This document shows, one piece after another, positions 16,255-25,273 of a stretch of 64,000 nt of DNA. The notes beneath the pieces were generated by a model. The model did not search any database and had not been told where the DNA came from. It saw only the letters and a program-made list of their open reading frames with translations. Origin of the DNA: Desulfovibrio sp. (lineage in GTDB: Bacteria; Desulfobacterota; Desulfovibrionia; Desulfovibrionales; Desulfovibrionaceae). A program made the position numbers and the translations under genes. Every line of letters begins with the position of its first letter. Within the stretch, counting starts at the first letter, position 1. The stretch spans positions 240,680-304,679 of the forward strand of contig JACRDI010000008.1 in assembly GCA_016218665.1 (NCBI GenBank), read 5' to 3'.

Positions 16255-18534
16255 CTAGGGCCGCACGTAGCGCAGCGGCGCGGGATGGAAGGGATCCACG
16301 TAGCGGTCCGCCCTGGCCAGCGGGCGCAGGGGCACATCAGCCAGGCCCATGGCCCGCAGGTCGGCGATATCCCGCAGCCGCGCGGAGGCGTTGGTCCAGG
16401 GGCCGAAGGCCATGCGCAGGGAGCCGGAGACGCGGCCGGAGAAGACGAAGGCCGTGAAGGCGATGTCTGCCCGGCGCAGCAGCACCGGGGCCTGCTCCGG
16501 GCCGTCGGGTTGCCAGATCATGCTGCGCGAGAACTCGAAGGGCAGCAGCAGCAGGCTCCGGCCCCGACTTTCGGCCTCTATGCGCAGGGCCCCAGGCAGG
16601 ACGCGCAGGTCCAGAAGCGCGCCAGGGGTCAGCGCGGGGCCTTCAGGCAGGGGCTCGTGCAGCAGCGCCTGCCGGGCGAAGTCGAAGGAAGGGTCGGCAA
16701 GCGCCGCAAGGGACTCGTTCAGGGTCGGGGCTAGGCGAAGTTCCACTGGACTGTACTGGCCCAGGTTGGGCGCATCGAGCTCGTAGAGAAGGAAGCGGGC
16801 AGGGGCGTCGTTTCCCGCTGCCGGGGCGGAGGCGGAAATCTGCATGCGCTCCGTGAGGCCGGGAAGGTTGAGCGGCTGCCTGGTGATGATGAAGCGCGTT
16901 CCGCTTGCGCGCAAGAGCGGCAGGTTCGGCGCATCTATGCCGGAGATGTTGTAGGTCCACACCGAACGCGAGGCCAGGCGCGAGTAGAGCAAATAGTAGG
17001 GCACGGACTGGGACTGGTCGTAGCCGTCCAGGGTGGGAATGCCGAAAAGCCAGAGGTTGTGCATGGCGTGGGAGTTGCGCATGCCCGCCTGCCAGACGAA
17101 GTAGCGGTTCTGGCCGCGCACGTCGGGGATGATGCGCATGCCTTCGGGCGCGTCGCCATAGGGGAAGAGCGAGCTCGTGCGGCCGAGGAACGGCCCGCCT
17201 GGAAGCAGGCCCCCGGCCAGGCTCACGGTCTCGGTAATGGAGCTGGGCGTCAGTGTCTCTGCGGGGCGGTACTTCTTGAGCCAGAAGGCGGACACGGCCT
17301 GACTGAGCAGGATGGCGAGGCCGGCGACAAGGAGCGCCCGGCCCGGCGCCGCGGCGCAACGGGCCAGCAGGGAGCCGAGACCCGGCAGCGCGGCCAGCCT
17401 GGCCGCCAGCGGGCTTGCGGCCAGCCAGCGCCACACCCGCAGCAGCGCGTAGGAAACGAAAAGCGCGTAGACGGGCGTGGAGACGTATTCGTAATATATG
17501 GGCCGCGGCAGGCCACGGGAGTCGATGACAGCAGCCAGATAGAGCGCCCCGTAAGCACCCAGCAGGACCATGAAGGCGAGGAAAAAGGCGCCGCATACGC
17601 GCTGCGTGCGGTCCCGGGAAAAGACCATGGCCACGCCGCCCGCCAGAGCCAGCAGCACGGCAAGCTTGGGCGAGAGGTTGTTGGAGAAGAAGCAGGACAC
17701 AAGGTAGCTCAACGGCATGTTGGAGAGCATCTCCGCCGTGAAGGTCTGGCGAGAGGCGAAGCCCACGCGGCCGAGGGTCCACTGCAGGGGGCCGGTGGCC
17801 AGAAGGCCCAGCGCCAGGACTCCGGCGCCGAGCTTCCAGAAAAGTTCGCGGCGGTTCGCGCAGAGCAGCAGGGCGACTCCGCCGAAGGCCGTCAGCGGCG
17901 CGGTGAGGGGGGCGGTGTACATGCTGGTCAGAATCTGCAGCAGGGTGAAGCCGACAAAGCCCGCAGCGGCGGCGATGTTGCCCGGAAGCGTTTCCGCCCG
18001 GCCCAGCATGCGGAAGCAGGCCAGAGTGAACAGGATGAGCGAGGCCCCGTGCCCCACAACGGGCCACACGGTGTACACCTGTCCCAGGGGCACCGGGTGC
18101 TGGGCCAGGGGCAGCACCAGGTTCACGCATATCCACCCGGCCGCCAGCGAGAGGCCAAAGGACGCGCCCATGGTCCGGCAGAAGAAGTGCGCGGACAGAA
18201 AGAGCTGCGCGGCCAGCACGGTGAAGAAAGCGATCTTGGCGGCGGTGAAGGACACGGGCAGGCCCAGCGCCCAGGTGGCCGGAAAGGTGGCCGGATTGAA
18301 CAGCAGGTAGGAGCCGAGCATGGACGTGGGGGCCCAGACGTCCGTGAGCAGGCCCTGGCTCCAGGCCTGGGCCGTCTTGACGATGGACACGAAGTAGAGC
18401 GCGTCCTGGTCCTCGAAAAGGTAGCCCTTGTGGCGGTAAAAGAGGATGGCGCAGGCCGCCAGCAGGAAGAGCAGGTTCAGGGCCAGGATGCCCACGCGGC
18501 GAAGTTTCGGGGATTCGGAGTCTGTGTGCGTCAT
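16255..18534 (-). CDS. Large polytopic membrane protein of glycan clusters
   Basis: The 759-residue product has a short cytoplasmic N terminus, then roughly eleven to thirteen hydrophobic segments up to about residue 420 (for example VGILALNLLFLLAACAILFY, AGVLALGLLATGPLQWTLG), followed by a large soluble domain of about 320 residues with PYGDAPEGMRIIPDVRGQNR, DGYDQSQSVPYYLLYSRLAS and a beta-rich end. This membrane-plus-periplasmic-domain layout is seen in YfhO-like and GT-C-like proteins that move or modify lipid-linked sugars. I cannot identify a catalytic motif with certainty; an acidic pair in the first loop (LFEDQDALYF) sits where GT-C enzymes keep their aspartates. Divergent from the methyltransferase gene at 18698. 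Confidence 0.75.
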   Translation of the reverse strand: MTHTDSESPKLRRVGILALNLLFLLAACAILFYRHKGYLFEDQDALYFVSIVKTAQAWSQGLLTDVWAPTSMLGSYLLFNPATFPATWALGLPVSFTAAKIAFFTVLAAQLFLSAHFFCRTMGASFGLSLAAGWICVNLVLPLAQHPVPLGQVYTVWPVVGHGASLILFTLACFRMLGRAETLPGNIAAAAGFVGFTLLQILTSMYTAPLTAPLTAFGGVALLLCANRRELFWKLGAGVLALGLLATGPLQWTLGRVGFASRQTFTAEMLSNMPLSYLVSCFFSNNLSPKLAVLLALAGGVAMVFSRDRTQRVCGAFFLAFMVLLGAYGALYLAAVIDSRGLPRPIYYEYVSTPVYALFVSYALLRVWRWLAASPLAARLAALPGLGSLLARCAAAPGRALLVAGLAILLSQAVSAFWLKKYRPAETLTPSSITETVSLAGGLLPGGPFLGRTSSLFPYGDAPEGMRIIPDVRGQNRYFVWQAGMRNSHAMHNLWLFGIPTLDGYDQSQSVPYYLLYSRLASRSVWTYNISGIDAPNLPLLRASGTRFIITRQPLNLPGLTERMQISASAPAAGNDAPARFLLYELDAPNLGQYSPVELRLAPTLNESLAALADPSFDFARQALLHEPLPEGPALTPGALLDLRVLPGALRIEAESRGRSLLLLPFEFSRSMIWQPDGPEQAPVLLRRADIAFTAFVFSGRVSGSLRMAFGPWTNASARLRDIADLRAMGLADVPLRPLARADRYVDPFHPAPLRYVRP

Positions 18535-18697
18535 AACGGTCGCCTTTCAAGGTGGCCGGCGGGCGTGCAGCTGTAGCGCGCCAGGGCCGTTCCGGCTTGA
18601 TTTTTCAGGTCCGGCGCGGTACGGATATGTGTGCGGTGTCAGCGGGTTCGGTAATCCGCCTGCGCCAGCGAAATGAATTAGCAGCAAGTGTGCATCC

Positions 18698-19390
18698 ATG
18701 TCATCACCCGAGTTCGACGAATTCGCCCAGTCCTACGACGCGGTGCTTGAGAACTGCCTTGGCGGAGAAGACTCCTCCGGGGCGGTGGAGCATTTCGCCC
18801 GGGGCAAGGCGCTGTATTTGGCGCAACTGCTGGGCGCGGGGTTCTCCGGGGCCATCCTGGACTACGGCTGCGGGCATGGGCGTGTGGCCCGGCACCTGCT
18901 GGAGGTCTTGCCCAAGGCGGCCGTCCAGGGCTATGACATTTCGGAGAAGACCATAGCCAGCGCCGACCCGGAACTGCGCAAACGCGCCAGGCTTACCTCC
19001 CGGCAGGAGGACTTGGCCCCAAGCTACGACCTGGTGCTGGCCGCGGGGGTGCTGCATCACATACCTCCGGCGGAGCGGCCCGGTTTTCTCATGGCGCTCA
19101 AGGCGAGGCTTGCCCCAGGCGGACGGTTGGTTTTTTTTGAGCACAACCCGCGCAACATGCTCACCCGGCGGGTGGTGGAACGCTGCATCTTCGACAAGGG
19201 CGTGGTGCTGTGCGACGCGGGGGAGATGCGCGCCTTGCTGGCAGGAGCAGGACTCGGCGTGGAGCGGCTGGACTACATTTCCTTCGTGCCGCCGGCGCTT
19301 GCCTCCCTGCGGGGGCTTGAGCGCCTGCTCACGTGGTGCCCCCTTGGGGCGCAATATGCAGCGGTTGGCCGCAGCGGCGGCGGACGATAA
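18698..19390 (+). CDS. SAM-dependent class I methyltransferase
   Basis: The 230-residue product carries motif I ILDYGCGHGRVARHLLE, an acidic residue after the second strand (VQGYDISEKTI), SYDLVLAAGVLHHIPPAERP (motif IV/post region) and LAPGGRLVFFEHNPRN. These are the features of small-molecule methyltransferases of the Methyltransf_11/12 type. It opens a plus-strand operon with a GT2 (15 bases later) and an epimerase, so its substrate is probably a lipid-linked or nucleotide sugar or the polyprenyl carrier region. The ribosome site is weak, but the ATG at 18698 gives the normal N terminus. Confidence 0.85.
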   Translation: MSSPEFDEFAQSYDAVLENCLGGEDSSGAVEHFARGKALYLAQLLGAGFSGAILDYGCGHGRVARHLLEVLPKAAVQGYDISEKTIASADPELRKRARLTSRQEDLAPSYDLVLAAGVLHHIPPAERPGFLMALKARLAPGGRLVFFEHNPRNMLTRRVVERCIFDKGVVLCDAGEMRALLAGAGLGVERLDYISFVPPALASLRGLERLLTWCPLGAQYAAVGRSGGGR

Positions 19391-19405
19391 GGACGAGGTG
19401 CCCCC

Positions 19406-20122
19406 GTGACTCCAGAACTTTCCGTGGTGGTGCTGTGCTACAAGGCGCGAGAAACCGCCATCGACTTCGTCGCCCGGCTGAAGGATGCCTTGAGCGCAGT
19501 GACCAGCGACTGGGAACTGGTGCTGGTGGGCAACTACAACAAGGGCGACACCACGGACACCACGCCCGAGGTGGTGCGCAAGCTCGCTGCCGAGGATTCC
19601 CGCGTGGTGGCCGTGACGCTTGAGAAGCAGGGATGGATGGGCTGGGACGCCCGCACCGGCCTGGAGCGCGCCCGGGGCCGCTACATCGCCTTCATCGATG
19701 GCGACAACCAGATGCCGCCCGAGGACGTGGTGCGGGTGTTCACCACCCTGCGCGAATCGGACTACGACATGGTGACCACCTACCGCGTGCAGCGCGGCGA
19801 CGGCCCCTTCCGCATGTTCCAGAGCCTGGGCTACAACCTCATCTTCAACTGCCTGTTCCCTGGCTCCGGCGTGCGCGACGTGAACTCCAAGCCCAAGATC
19901 TTCCGCCGTGAGCTCTTCGACAAGCTCAAGCTCACCTCCGACGACTGGTTCCTGGACGCCGAGATCGTCATCCAGGTTCGCCGGCTCAAGGCGCGCGTGG
20001 GGCAGATTCCCACCGTGTTCCGCAGTTCCGAGGCGCGCAGCTCCATGGTCAAGCTCACGGCCATATGGGAGTTCGTCAAGAACCTGCTGCGGGCGCGCCT
20101 GCGCGAGTTCACCGGCAGGTGA
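19406..20122 (+). CDS. Family 2 glycosyltransferase (DPM1-like)
   Basis: Transfers a sugar from a nucleotide donor, probably to polyprenyl phosphate or a lipid-linked acceptor at the inner membrane face. The 238-residue product has ELSVVVLCYKARETAID at the N terminus, then WELVLVGNYNKGDTTD, the DGD metal motif at 98-100 in FIDGDNQMPPEDV, and a region NSKPKIFRRELFDKL, SDDWFLDAEIVIQ resembling dolichol-phosphate mannosyltransferases. No C-terminal membrane helices are present. GTG start at 19406 after AAGGACGAGG. The next gene starts 10 bases after its stop. Confidence 0.88.
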   Translation: MTPELSVVVLCYKARETAIDFVARLKDALSAVTSDWELVLVGNYNKGDTTDTTPEVVRKLAAEDSRVVAVTLEKQGWMGWDARTGLERARGRYIAFIDGDNQMPPEDVVRVFTTLRESDYDMVTTYRVQRGDGPFRMFQSLGYNLIFNCLFPGSGVRDVNSKPKIFRRELFDKLKLTSDDWFLDAEIVIQVRRLKARVGQIPTVFRSSEARSSMVKLTAIWEFVKNLLRARLREFTGR

Positions 20123-20132
20123 TGAGGCGACC

Positions 20133-21008
20133 ATGAGGCTCTTCGTCACCGGGGCCTCGGGCGGGCTGGGCCGCGCCCTGGCGGAAAAGCTCGCCGCGCG
20201 GGGCCACGCCCTGACTCTCTTGAGCCGCCGCGAGACCGCTTCCTCTTCATTTTTCCACGTGCGCGGCGATCTTCTCAACCCCGCAGGCTACGAAGCCGCC
20301 CTGGCCGGGCACGACGCCGTGCTGCATCTGGCCGCGGTCACTCACAGCGCCGATCCCGATCTGTACTATGCCGTCAACGCGCGCGGCACGGAAGGCCTGC
20401 TCGCGGCCGCGCGGCGGGCCGGAGTGACGCGCTTCATCCACGTGAGCACCTGCGCCGTGGGCGCGGACTGCGGGGCCTATGGCGACTCCAAGGCCTTGGC
20501 CGAGGACGCCGTGCGCGCAAGCGGCCTGGCCTGGACCATCCTGCGCCCGGCCGAGGTGTACGGGGCCTCGGACCGCGAGGCCGTGGGCCAGACCATCGCC
20601 GCCGTGCGCCAGGGGCTCGTTGTGCCCTACGTGGCCCATCCGGAGGCCAAGCTGGCCCCGGTGCACCGTGACGACGTCCTGGAGGCCGTGTGCGCGGCCG
20701 TGGAGCGCCCGTCAACGGCGGGCAAGATCTATGTGCTGGCCGGGCCGGAGGTGTTCACCCAGGTGGGCATGGTCGCCGCCCTGCGCGAGGTGTTCCCCGG
20801 CTTTCGCCTGCCCGTGCCCGTGCCCGTGGTGGCCCTCAAGGTCGCGGCGGGTCTCTTCGGCCTGCTTGGCCTCAGGCGCCCGCCCTTCGTGCCGGACCAG
20901 ATCCCCCGTCTGCTCTGCCCCAAGGACAGGGCCATCGGCCCGGCCCGGCGGGAACTGGGCTTCGCTCCGCGTTTTTTGCGCCAGGGCGTGCGCGACCAGG
21001 GCGAATAG
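20133..21008 (+). CDS. NAD-dependent epimerase/dehydratase
   Basis: Extended short-chain dehydrogenase of 291 residues. It starts MRLFVTGASGGLGRALAEKL with the GxxGxxG loop, has LHLAAVTHSADPD, HVSTCAVG and the pair YGDSKALAE, where Tyr and Lys are spaced as in the YxxxK active site, then RPAEVYGASD and PVHRDDV. The C-terminal part (VALKVAAGLFGLLGLRRPPF) is hydrophobic, as in 3-beta-hydroxysteroid-type or UDP-sugar reductases of glycan clusters. The ATG at 20133 comes 10 bases after the GT2 stop. It is the last gene before the second copy of the 53-bp repeat and its terminator. The substrate is unknown. Confidence 0.85.
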   Translation: MRLFVTGASGGLGRALAEKLAARGHALTLLSRRETASSSFFHVRGDLLNPAGYEAALAGHDAVLHLAAVTHSADPDLYYAVNARGTEGLLAAARRAGVTRFIHVSTCAVGADCGAYGDSKALAEDAVRASGLAWTILRPAEVYGASDREAVGQTIAAVRQGLVVPYVAHPEAKLAPVHRDDVLEAVCAAVERPSTAGKIYVLAGPEVFTQVGMVAALREVFPGFRLPVPVPVVALKVAAGLFGLLGLRRPPFVPDQIPRLLCPKDRAIGPARRELGFAPRFLRQGVRDQGE

Positions 21009-21054
21009 GCCTGGCTCCCCCCCCTTTCGCCCCCCTGGGTCCGCAGGCCCTTGA

Positions 21055-21107
21055 GCCACGCGTGAAACAAGAAGGGCGGCCGCATGCGCGGCCGCCCTTT
21101 TTTGCGT
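21055..21107 (+). repeat. 53-bp direct repeat with terminator, copy 2
   Basis: Same sequence as 16179-16231 apart from the hairpin core. Arms AAGGGCGGCCGC (21072-21083) and GCGGCCGCCCTT (21088-21099), loop ATGC, T run, GCGT. The hairpin is the exact reverse complement of that in copy 1 while the flanks keep the same orientation. It terminates the epimerase gene and faces the convergent 21126-24209 gene. Confidence 0.9.
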
Positions 21108-21125
21108 GCCCGCGGCGATCAGCCG

Positions 21126-24100
21126 CTAAACCTCCACCGCTGCCGGCTTGGCGATGTCCAGCTTGGCCGCCAGGCTCTGGATGTCCTCCAGGTACTCGCG
21201 GCTGGTGTCGAGGTAGAAGGAGAGGGCCCGGGCGAAGTTCTTGCCCACCAGCCCGTCCAGGAACAGCTGGCTTATCTCGCGCTCGCGCAGGAGCACGTAC
21301 TGGGAGAGCAGGAAGACCTTGCGCTCCTCCACGCTCATTTCGCGCAGATAGTCGGCCAGGACCATGGGCGCGCGGGGCTGGTACATCCAGAAGTACAGCA
21401 AATCAAGTGCGTTGACGATGATGATGTTCTCCAGCCCCTTGTGCTCGTAGCTCAGGGTGAGCATGAACTGCTTGGGCGACTCCAGAAGCGCCAGCACGTC
21501 CTCCTGGGGGAAGAGCAGCTCCAGCTGCTGGAAGGTGTTGAAAAGCTGGTTCAGCTTGCCCTTGTAGTCCCACAGGCGCAGGCGCACGGCCTGGGCCCGG
21601 TCCACGAAGCCCTCGATGACGCCGGCCACGCAATCGCTGGCGAACTTGGAGATGACCGCGGCCCAGGGCTCCACCATCATGGCCGCGTCCGGATGGCCCT
21701 TTGCCTGGAGCAAAAAGACGATGGCGTCGCTGTAGACGAGCGCCAGCGGAATGGACAGCACCGAGCGGAACAGGTTGAAGAAGGCCGAGGCCGGGGGCAG
21801 CCCGCGCAGGATGTTGTGGCTCATGATGTAGAGCCCGTTGGCCAGGGCCATGACCGAGTAGAGCGCCAGCGGCGACGTGGCCAGGGTGATGTCCAGCGTG
21901 CGGTTCAAGACCAGGGTCTTGACCAGGTAGTCCAGCAGCGGCACCGAGAAACCCGTGTACAGCAGCGAGTCCGCCAGGCGCTCCCAGCTCACCAGGTCGT
22001 TCCAGCGCAAGAGCGTGGAGCGGCCGATGCCGCCGGTGGAGAGCACCATCTGGATGACATTGCGCACGCCGGTGATGCCGAACCAGATGAAGGCCCCGCA
22101 GAACGCCAGCACCCACCAGTCCTTGGTGAGGCCGAAGGTGAGGGCAGCGGGGATGAAGCCCGCCAGCACCTTGAGGACGATCTTGAGGTGCGAGTTGAAG
22201 TAGCGAGGGTGCAGCCAGAGCGGCGCGGCCTTGGTCGTGGGTTCTTCCACGCCCAGGCCGGTCTCGGGTCCGTGCTCGCGCTGGATGCCGCCCATGAGCG
22301 TGACGTTGCCGGGGGTTCCCGGCGTCAGGCGGTAGGTCTCTGCCAGCCACTCCACCGCGCGCCTGCGGGTAAAGCGCTTGAGCGACGGAAAGGACGAGGA
22401 CAGGGCGTGCAGCAGCCCGCGTTCGGGCTCGCGCTCGTCCTCGGGCAGGTCCGTGACGCGCTTGCGCGCCTCGGCCCGTACCTCCAGGCGCTTGCTCATG
22501 GCCTCTGGGATGCCCCGCAGGGCCCGGCGGGCGCGGGCGGGCAGGGTGTCGTCCACCACCATGCCCATGCCCCACAGCCGGCTGGACTGCCCGGTGGAGT
22601 CCGTGCCGATGCACGAGGCCAGCGGGGTTCTGCGGTAGCAGGCGTGCAGGGTGGAGATGTCGTAGAGGATCTCCTCCAGCTTCTCGCGGATGCTCTGGGC
22701 GGGCACGGCCTCTATGATCTCTCGGATGAGCTTCTTGAGCTTGATGACGTTGCTGGTGTTAAGGGCGTCCTGCAGGGTGGTGATGCGCTCGCGGTCGATC
22801 TCGCGCCCCAGGGCGCGGTCCTTCATGTTCACGATCTCCAGGTGCGTGATGGCGCCCCTGCAGTCGTAGAGGATCTCCAGCACTTCCTCCACGCGCAGGT
22901 TGCCCAGGCTCAGGGTGATGCGCGCCGCCGGATGGAGCTCCTGCAGCCTGCGCGTCAGCTCCTGCGGCGAGAGGCGCAGCAGGGACGGCGCTGCCGGGTC
23001 GTCGGTGGGGATGTCCGGGTTGTGCAGGGTGGGGTTGCGCAGGGGGTGCAGGTAGCGCTCGATGATCTCGTCCGTGTCGAGCTTGGCCAGCCGGCTGATC
23101 TGCTGCCGGATCTCCTCGCGTTCCGGGCCGGTGGCGCTCTGCATCTCGTGCCGCAGGAAGGACGCCTGCTTCTGCATCAGCGGCAGCAGCCTGTCGTGGA
23201 TGAACTTGCCCAGATGCTGCAGCGAGGCCTGGCCAGCGCCCACGAAGCGCTTGAAGTGCTCCGGCGAGAGGGGCTCCAGTTCCACGCCCAGTTCGCGGTT
23301 CAGGGTTTGCCGGTGCACGTCGTTGAACACGCCGAACACGTCGGCCACGTAGCGCTGATGGTACACGGACACCTGCCGGGCCTCGGCCATGAAGGCGGCC
23401 GTTGCGGGCAGGGCCAAAAAGTCGAGAAATTCCGTGGGGGAAAGGAACCCGCCCGGCACCCAGATGAGCTTCAGGAAGCGGCCCCGGAAGCGCGGGGCGA
23501 ACTCGATGCCGATGCGCACCTTGAGCTCCAGCACGCGGGCGGCCTCAAGCAGCTCTGCCGCGGCCTCGCGGGGGACGTGGTTGTAGTAGACCACGGTGAG
23601 GCTCTTGATGCCCTTGATCCAGGCGTCGAGCACGAGATGGGTGGAGGACTTGCGGCCCTTGCTGTTGGCGTCGTGCACATGGTCGTCGAAGGCGATCTGG
23701 CTCTGGTCCTCGGGCATTTCCAGCAGGTGGTAGCGCCTCAGGTGCCGGCGGATGACTCTGGGCTTGCCGGAGCAGGCCTCGCGGAAGTCGCGCGCGTAGA
23801 CGAGCTGGGTCTGCACATCGCCGTGGGCGCGCACCATGTCCTTCATGAGCTGCACCAGCACGCGGGCCGTGTTGCGCCGCAGGCCGCTCTGGGCGGTGGT
23901 CAGCACCTCCGCATGCAGGGAGCGCAGGGCCGAAAGCCGGTCCTCGGCCTTGCCGGTTTCCAGCGAGCCCAACAGGTGCACCACGGCGTAGGCGATGCGC
24001 AGGCCGCGGGTGGCGGCCATTTCCTTGATGCCGTGGGGATGCATGTAGGGCGCGAGGAGCTTCTTGTGGCTGGGCGCGTCCTCGCGTTCCACCACGTCGC

Positions 24101-24209
24101 ACACGATGCGCAGGAGGTCGTAGTCCTTGCGGTCGAAGTAGATGCGGCTCGGCCTGGCCTGCTCGAAACCGTAGCCCGGCTTGCCGCACGTGTCTGTGCT
24201 TTCGCCCAT
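21126..24209 (-). CDS. Giant membrane protein with an N-terminal degenerate PHP-like domain, function unknown
   Basis: The 1027-residue product has a soluble N-terminal two thirds and a membrane-rich C-terminal third. Residues 175-180 (DDHVHD), 194-211 (LDAWIKGIKSLTVVYYNH) and 229-240 (LKVRIGIEFAPR) follow the layout of PHP phosphoesterases (DLHxHT, KGIxxLxITDHN, GiE). Several metal ligands are altered, so it may not be catalytic. The middle part has charged helices (GPEREEIRQQISRLAKLDTD). From about residue 665 on there are several hydrophobic stretches (VLKVLAGFIPAALTFGL, WVLAFCGAFIWFGITGV) and then a soluble tail. I do not recognise a named family. It is a single-gene unit between two convergent or divergent neighbours. 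The PHP resemblance is my inference from motif order. Confidence 0.75.
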   Translation of the reverse strand: MGESTDTCGKPGYGFEQARPSRIYFDRKDYDLLRIVCDVVEREDAPSHKKLLAPYMHPHGIKEMAATRGLRIAYAVVHLLGSLETGKAEDRLSALRSLHAEVLTTAQSGLRRNTARVLVQLMKDMVRAHGDVQTQLVYARDFREACSGKPRVIRRHLRRYHLLEMPEDQSQIAFDDHVHDANSKGRKSSTHLVLDAWIKGIKSLTVVYYNHVPREAAAELLEAARVLELKVRIGIEFAPRFRGRFLKLIWVPGGFLSPTEFLDFLALPATAAFMAEARQVSVYHQRYVADVFGVFNDVHRQTLNRELGVELEPLSPEHFKRFVGAGQASLQHLGKFIHDRLLPLMQKQASFLRHEMQSATGPEREEIRQQISRLAKLDTDEIIERYLHPLRNPTLHNPDIPTDDPAAPSLLRLSPQELTRRLQELHPAARITLSLGNLRVEEVLEILYDCRGAITHLEIVNMKDRALGREIDRERITTLQDALNTSNVIKLKKLIREIIEAVPAQSIREKLEEILYDISTLHACYRRTPLASCIGTDSTGQSSRLWGMGMVVDDTLPARARRALRGIPEAMSKRLEVRAEARKRVTDLPEDEREPERGLLHALSSSFPSLKRFTRRRAVEWLAETYRLTPGTPGNVTLMGGIQREHGPETGLGVEEPTTKAAPLWLHPRYFNSHLKIVLKVLAGFIPAALTFGLTKDWWVLAFCGAFIWFGITGVRNVIQMVLSTGGIGRSTLLRWNDLVSWERLADSLLYTGFSVPLLDYLVKTLVLNRTLDITLATSPLALYSVMALANGLYIMSHNILRGLPPASAFFNLFRSVLSIPLALVYSDAIVFLLQAKGHPDAAMMVEPWAAVISKFASDCVAGVIEGFVDRAQAVRLRLWDYKGKLNQLFNTFQQLELLFPQEDVLALLESPKQFMLTLSYEHKGLENIIIVNALDLLYFWMYQPRAPMVLADYLREMSVEERKVFLLSQYVLLREREISQLFLDGLVGKNFARALSFYLDTSREYLEDIQSLAAKLDIAKPAAVEV

Positions 24210-24451
24210 GGTGCTTCCCCAGCGTCACATGCCAGAGGGCGAGGGAGGCCCGCCGAACGTGACAGAATTCACAAACAGCAGCGTTTCCGGGAAAAGTCAA
24301 GGCCTGCGCCGGGTTTTAAACTCCTGTGCGGCAAAACCCCCGGGCCGAATGCCGTCAACAGGAAAAAAACGCCCTTTTGCCGGCCGGAAACATGCCCTTT
24401 TCATCCCGGCTGCAAAGGCCGTGCTAGGCTTGCGCCACAGGAGGACCAGCC

Positions 24452-24673
24452 ATGCGAGACGCCAGCGACCTGCACCAGCTCTACGTGAGGGCCTTTGAAG
24501 GCGAGCCCGGCCGCGCCGTGCTTGAGGACCTTGAAGCCCGGGCCTTCGTGGACGCCACCAGCTTCCACCCCGATCCCCAGCGCGCCGCCTTCAACGAGGG
24601 GCGCCGGAGCATCGTGCTGCACATCCGGCGCATGCTCGACCATGAGGCCTTTGCCCGGACGGGCAAGCCCTAG
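24452..24673 (+). CDS. Bbp19-like phage morphogenesis protein
   Basis: A 73-residue protein, MRDASDLHQLYVRAFEGEPG and on, with VLEDLEARAFVDATSF, HPDPQRAAFNEGRRSIVLHI. The block R/K-AFNEGRRSIxLHI with an upstream aromatic-proline segment is typical of the small Bbp19-type protein found next to capsid and scaffold genes in short-tailed phages. AGGAGG precedes the ATG. No other phage genes are immediately upstream. A putative scaffold lies 1.15 kb downstream on the same strand, so I read this as a remnant of a phage head module. Confidence 0.7.
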   Translation: MRDASDLHQLYVRAFEGEPGRAVLEDLEARAFVDATSFHPDPQRAAFNEGRRSIVLHIRRMLDHEAFARTGKP

Positions 24674-24683
24674 CCTGGGCGAA

Positions 24684-24716
24684 AAAAAGAGGGGGACCCG
24701 AAGGCCCCCCTCTCGA
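24684..24716 (-). terminator. Rho-independent terminator of the small lipoprotein gene
   Basis: On the minus strand a 10-bp GC-rich stem (arms 24703-24712 and 24689-24698, one mismatch, loop of four) is followed by a run of seven T (plus-strand A run 24682-24688). Confidence 0.8.
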
Positions 24717-24734
24717 ATAGCCTGTGCTGAAGCC

Positions 24735-24953
24735 TTAGGGCTTCTTGGCCTCGGCGGGAGCGGCCGGAGCGGCAGCGCCATCGGCGGGCTTGGCGGCATC
24801 GGCGGGCTTGGCCTCGGCGGGAGCAGCCGGAGCGGCGGGAGCCGGGGCGGCAGCGGCGGGCTCGGCCTTCTTCTCCTCGGCCTTCTTCTCACCGCAAGCG
24901 GAAACGCCGAAAGCCAGGGCAGCAACGATCATGACAGCGAACAGCTTTTTCAT
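24735..24953 (-). CDS. Small Ala/Pro/Lys-rich lipoprotein
   Basis: A 72-residue product with a signal peptide MKKLFAVMIVAALAFGVSAC, whose lipobox GVSAC ends at Cys20. The mature part is almost entirely Ala, Pro, Lys, Glu and Asp (CGEKKAEEKKAEPAAAAP, AEAKPADAAKPADG), so it is likely an extended, disordered envelope lipoprotein. AGGA is eight bases before the ATG at 24953; an upstream in-frame start lacks a ribosome site. It lies opposite in strand to the phage-like genes around it and has its own terminator. Function unknown; size and composition recall short entericidin-like or spacer lipoproteins but without clear homology. Confidence 0.8.
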   Translation of the reverse strand: MKKLFAVMIVAALAFGVSACGEKKAEEKKAEPAAAAPAPAAPAAPAEAKPADAAKPADGAAAPAAPAEAKKP

Positions 24954-25273
24954 GGGACTCTTCCTCTCTATTTGTGGTGGTACAACACTGAACAGAAATT
25001 CCGTTCCCCGGCGGGCTCCCATCGGGGAGTCCTCGCCTCCGGACCGTCGTCGTTCCTGGCGGCGGCCGCAGGTCCGGGAGCAGGGGCACGAACAAACCCG
25101 TACACGGAACGTCCGCGCACCGGCGTGTCCATTACCCTCACGCGCCCCTCAATATACCTGTTGTTTGCGGTTGGCAACAGAAAAAACCCAGCTTTTTTTC
25201 GCGCCGCGAAACGCCACGAAGCGGCGTCTGGCCTAGGCCCCAGGGGTTATTCAACAAGGAAGGCAGAACGCTT

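Noticed and set aside
21084..24488. Very long open frame on the plus strand across the 1027-residue gene
   Set aside because: It is antisense to a well-formed protein and is a by-product of GC-rich third codon positions; the translation is low-complexity with many His, Gln, Val, Gly and Ala and no domain.
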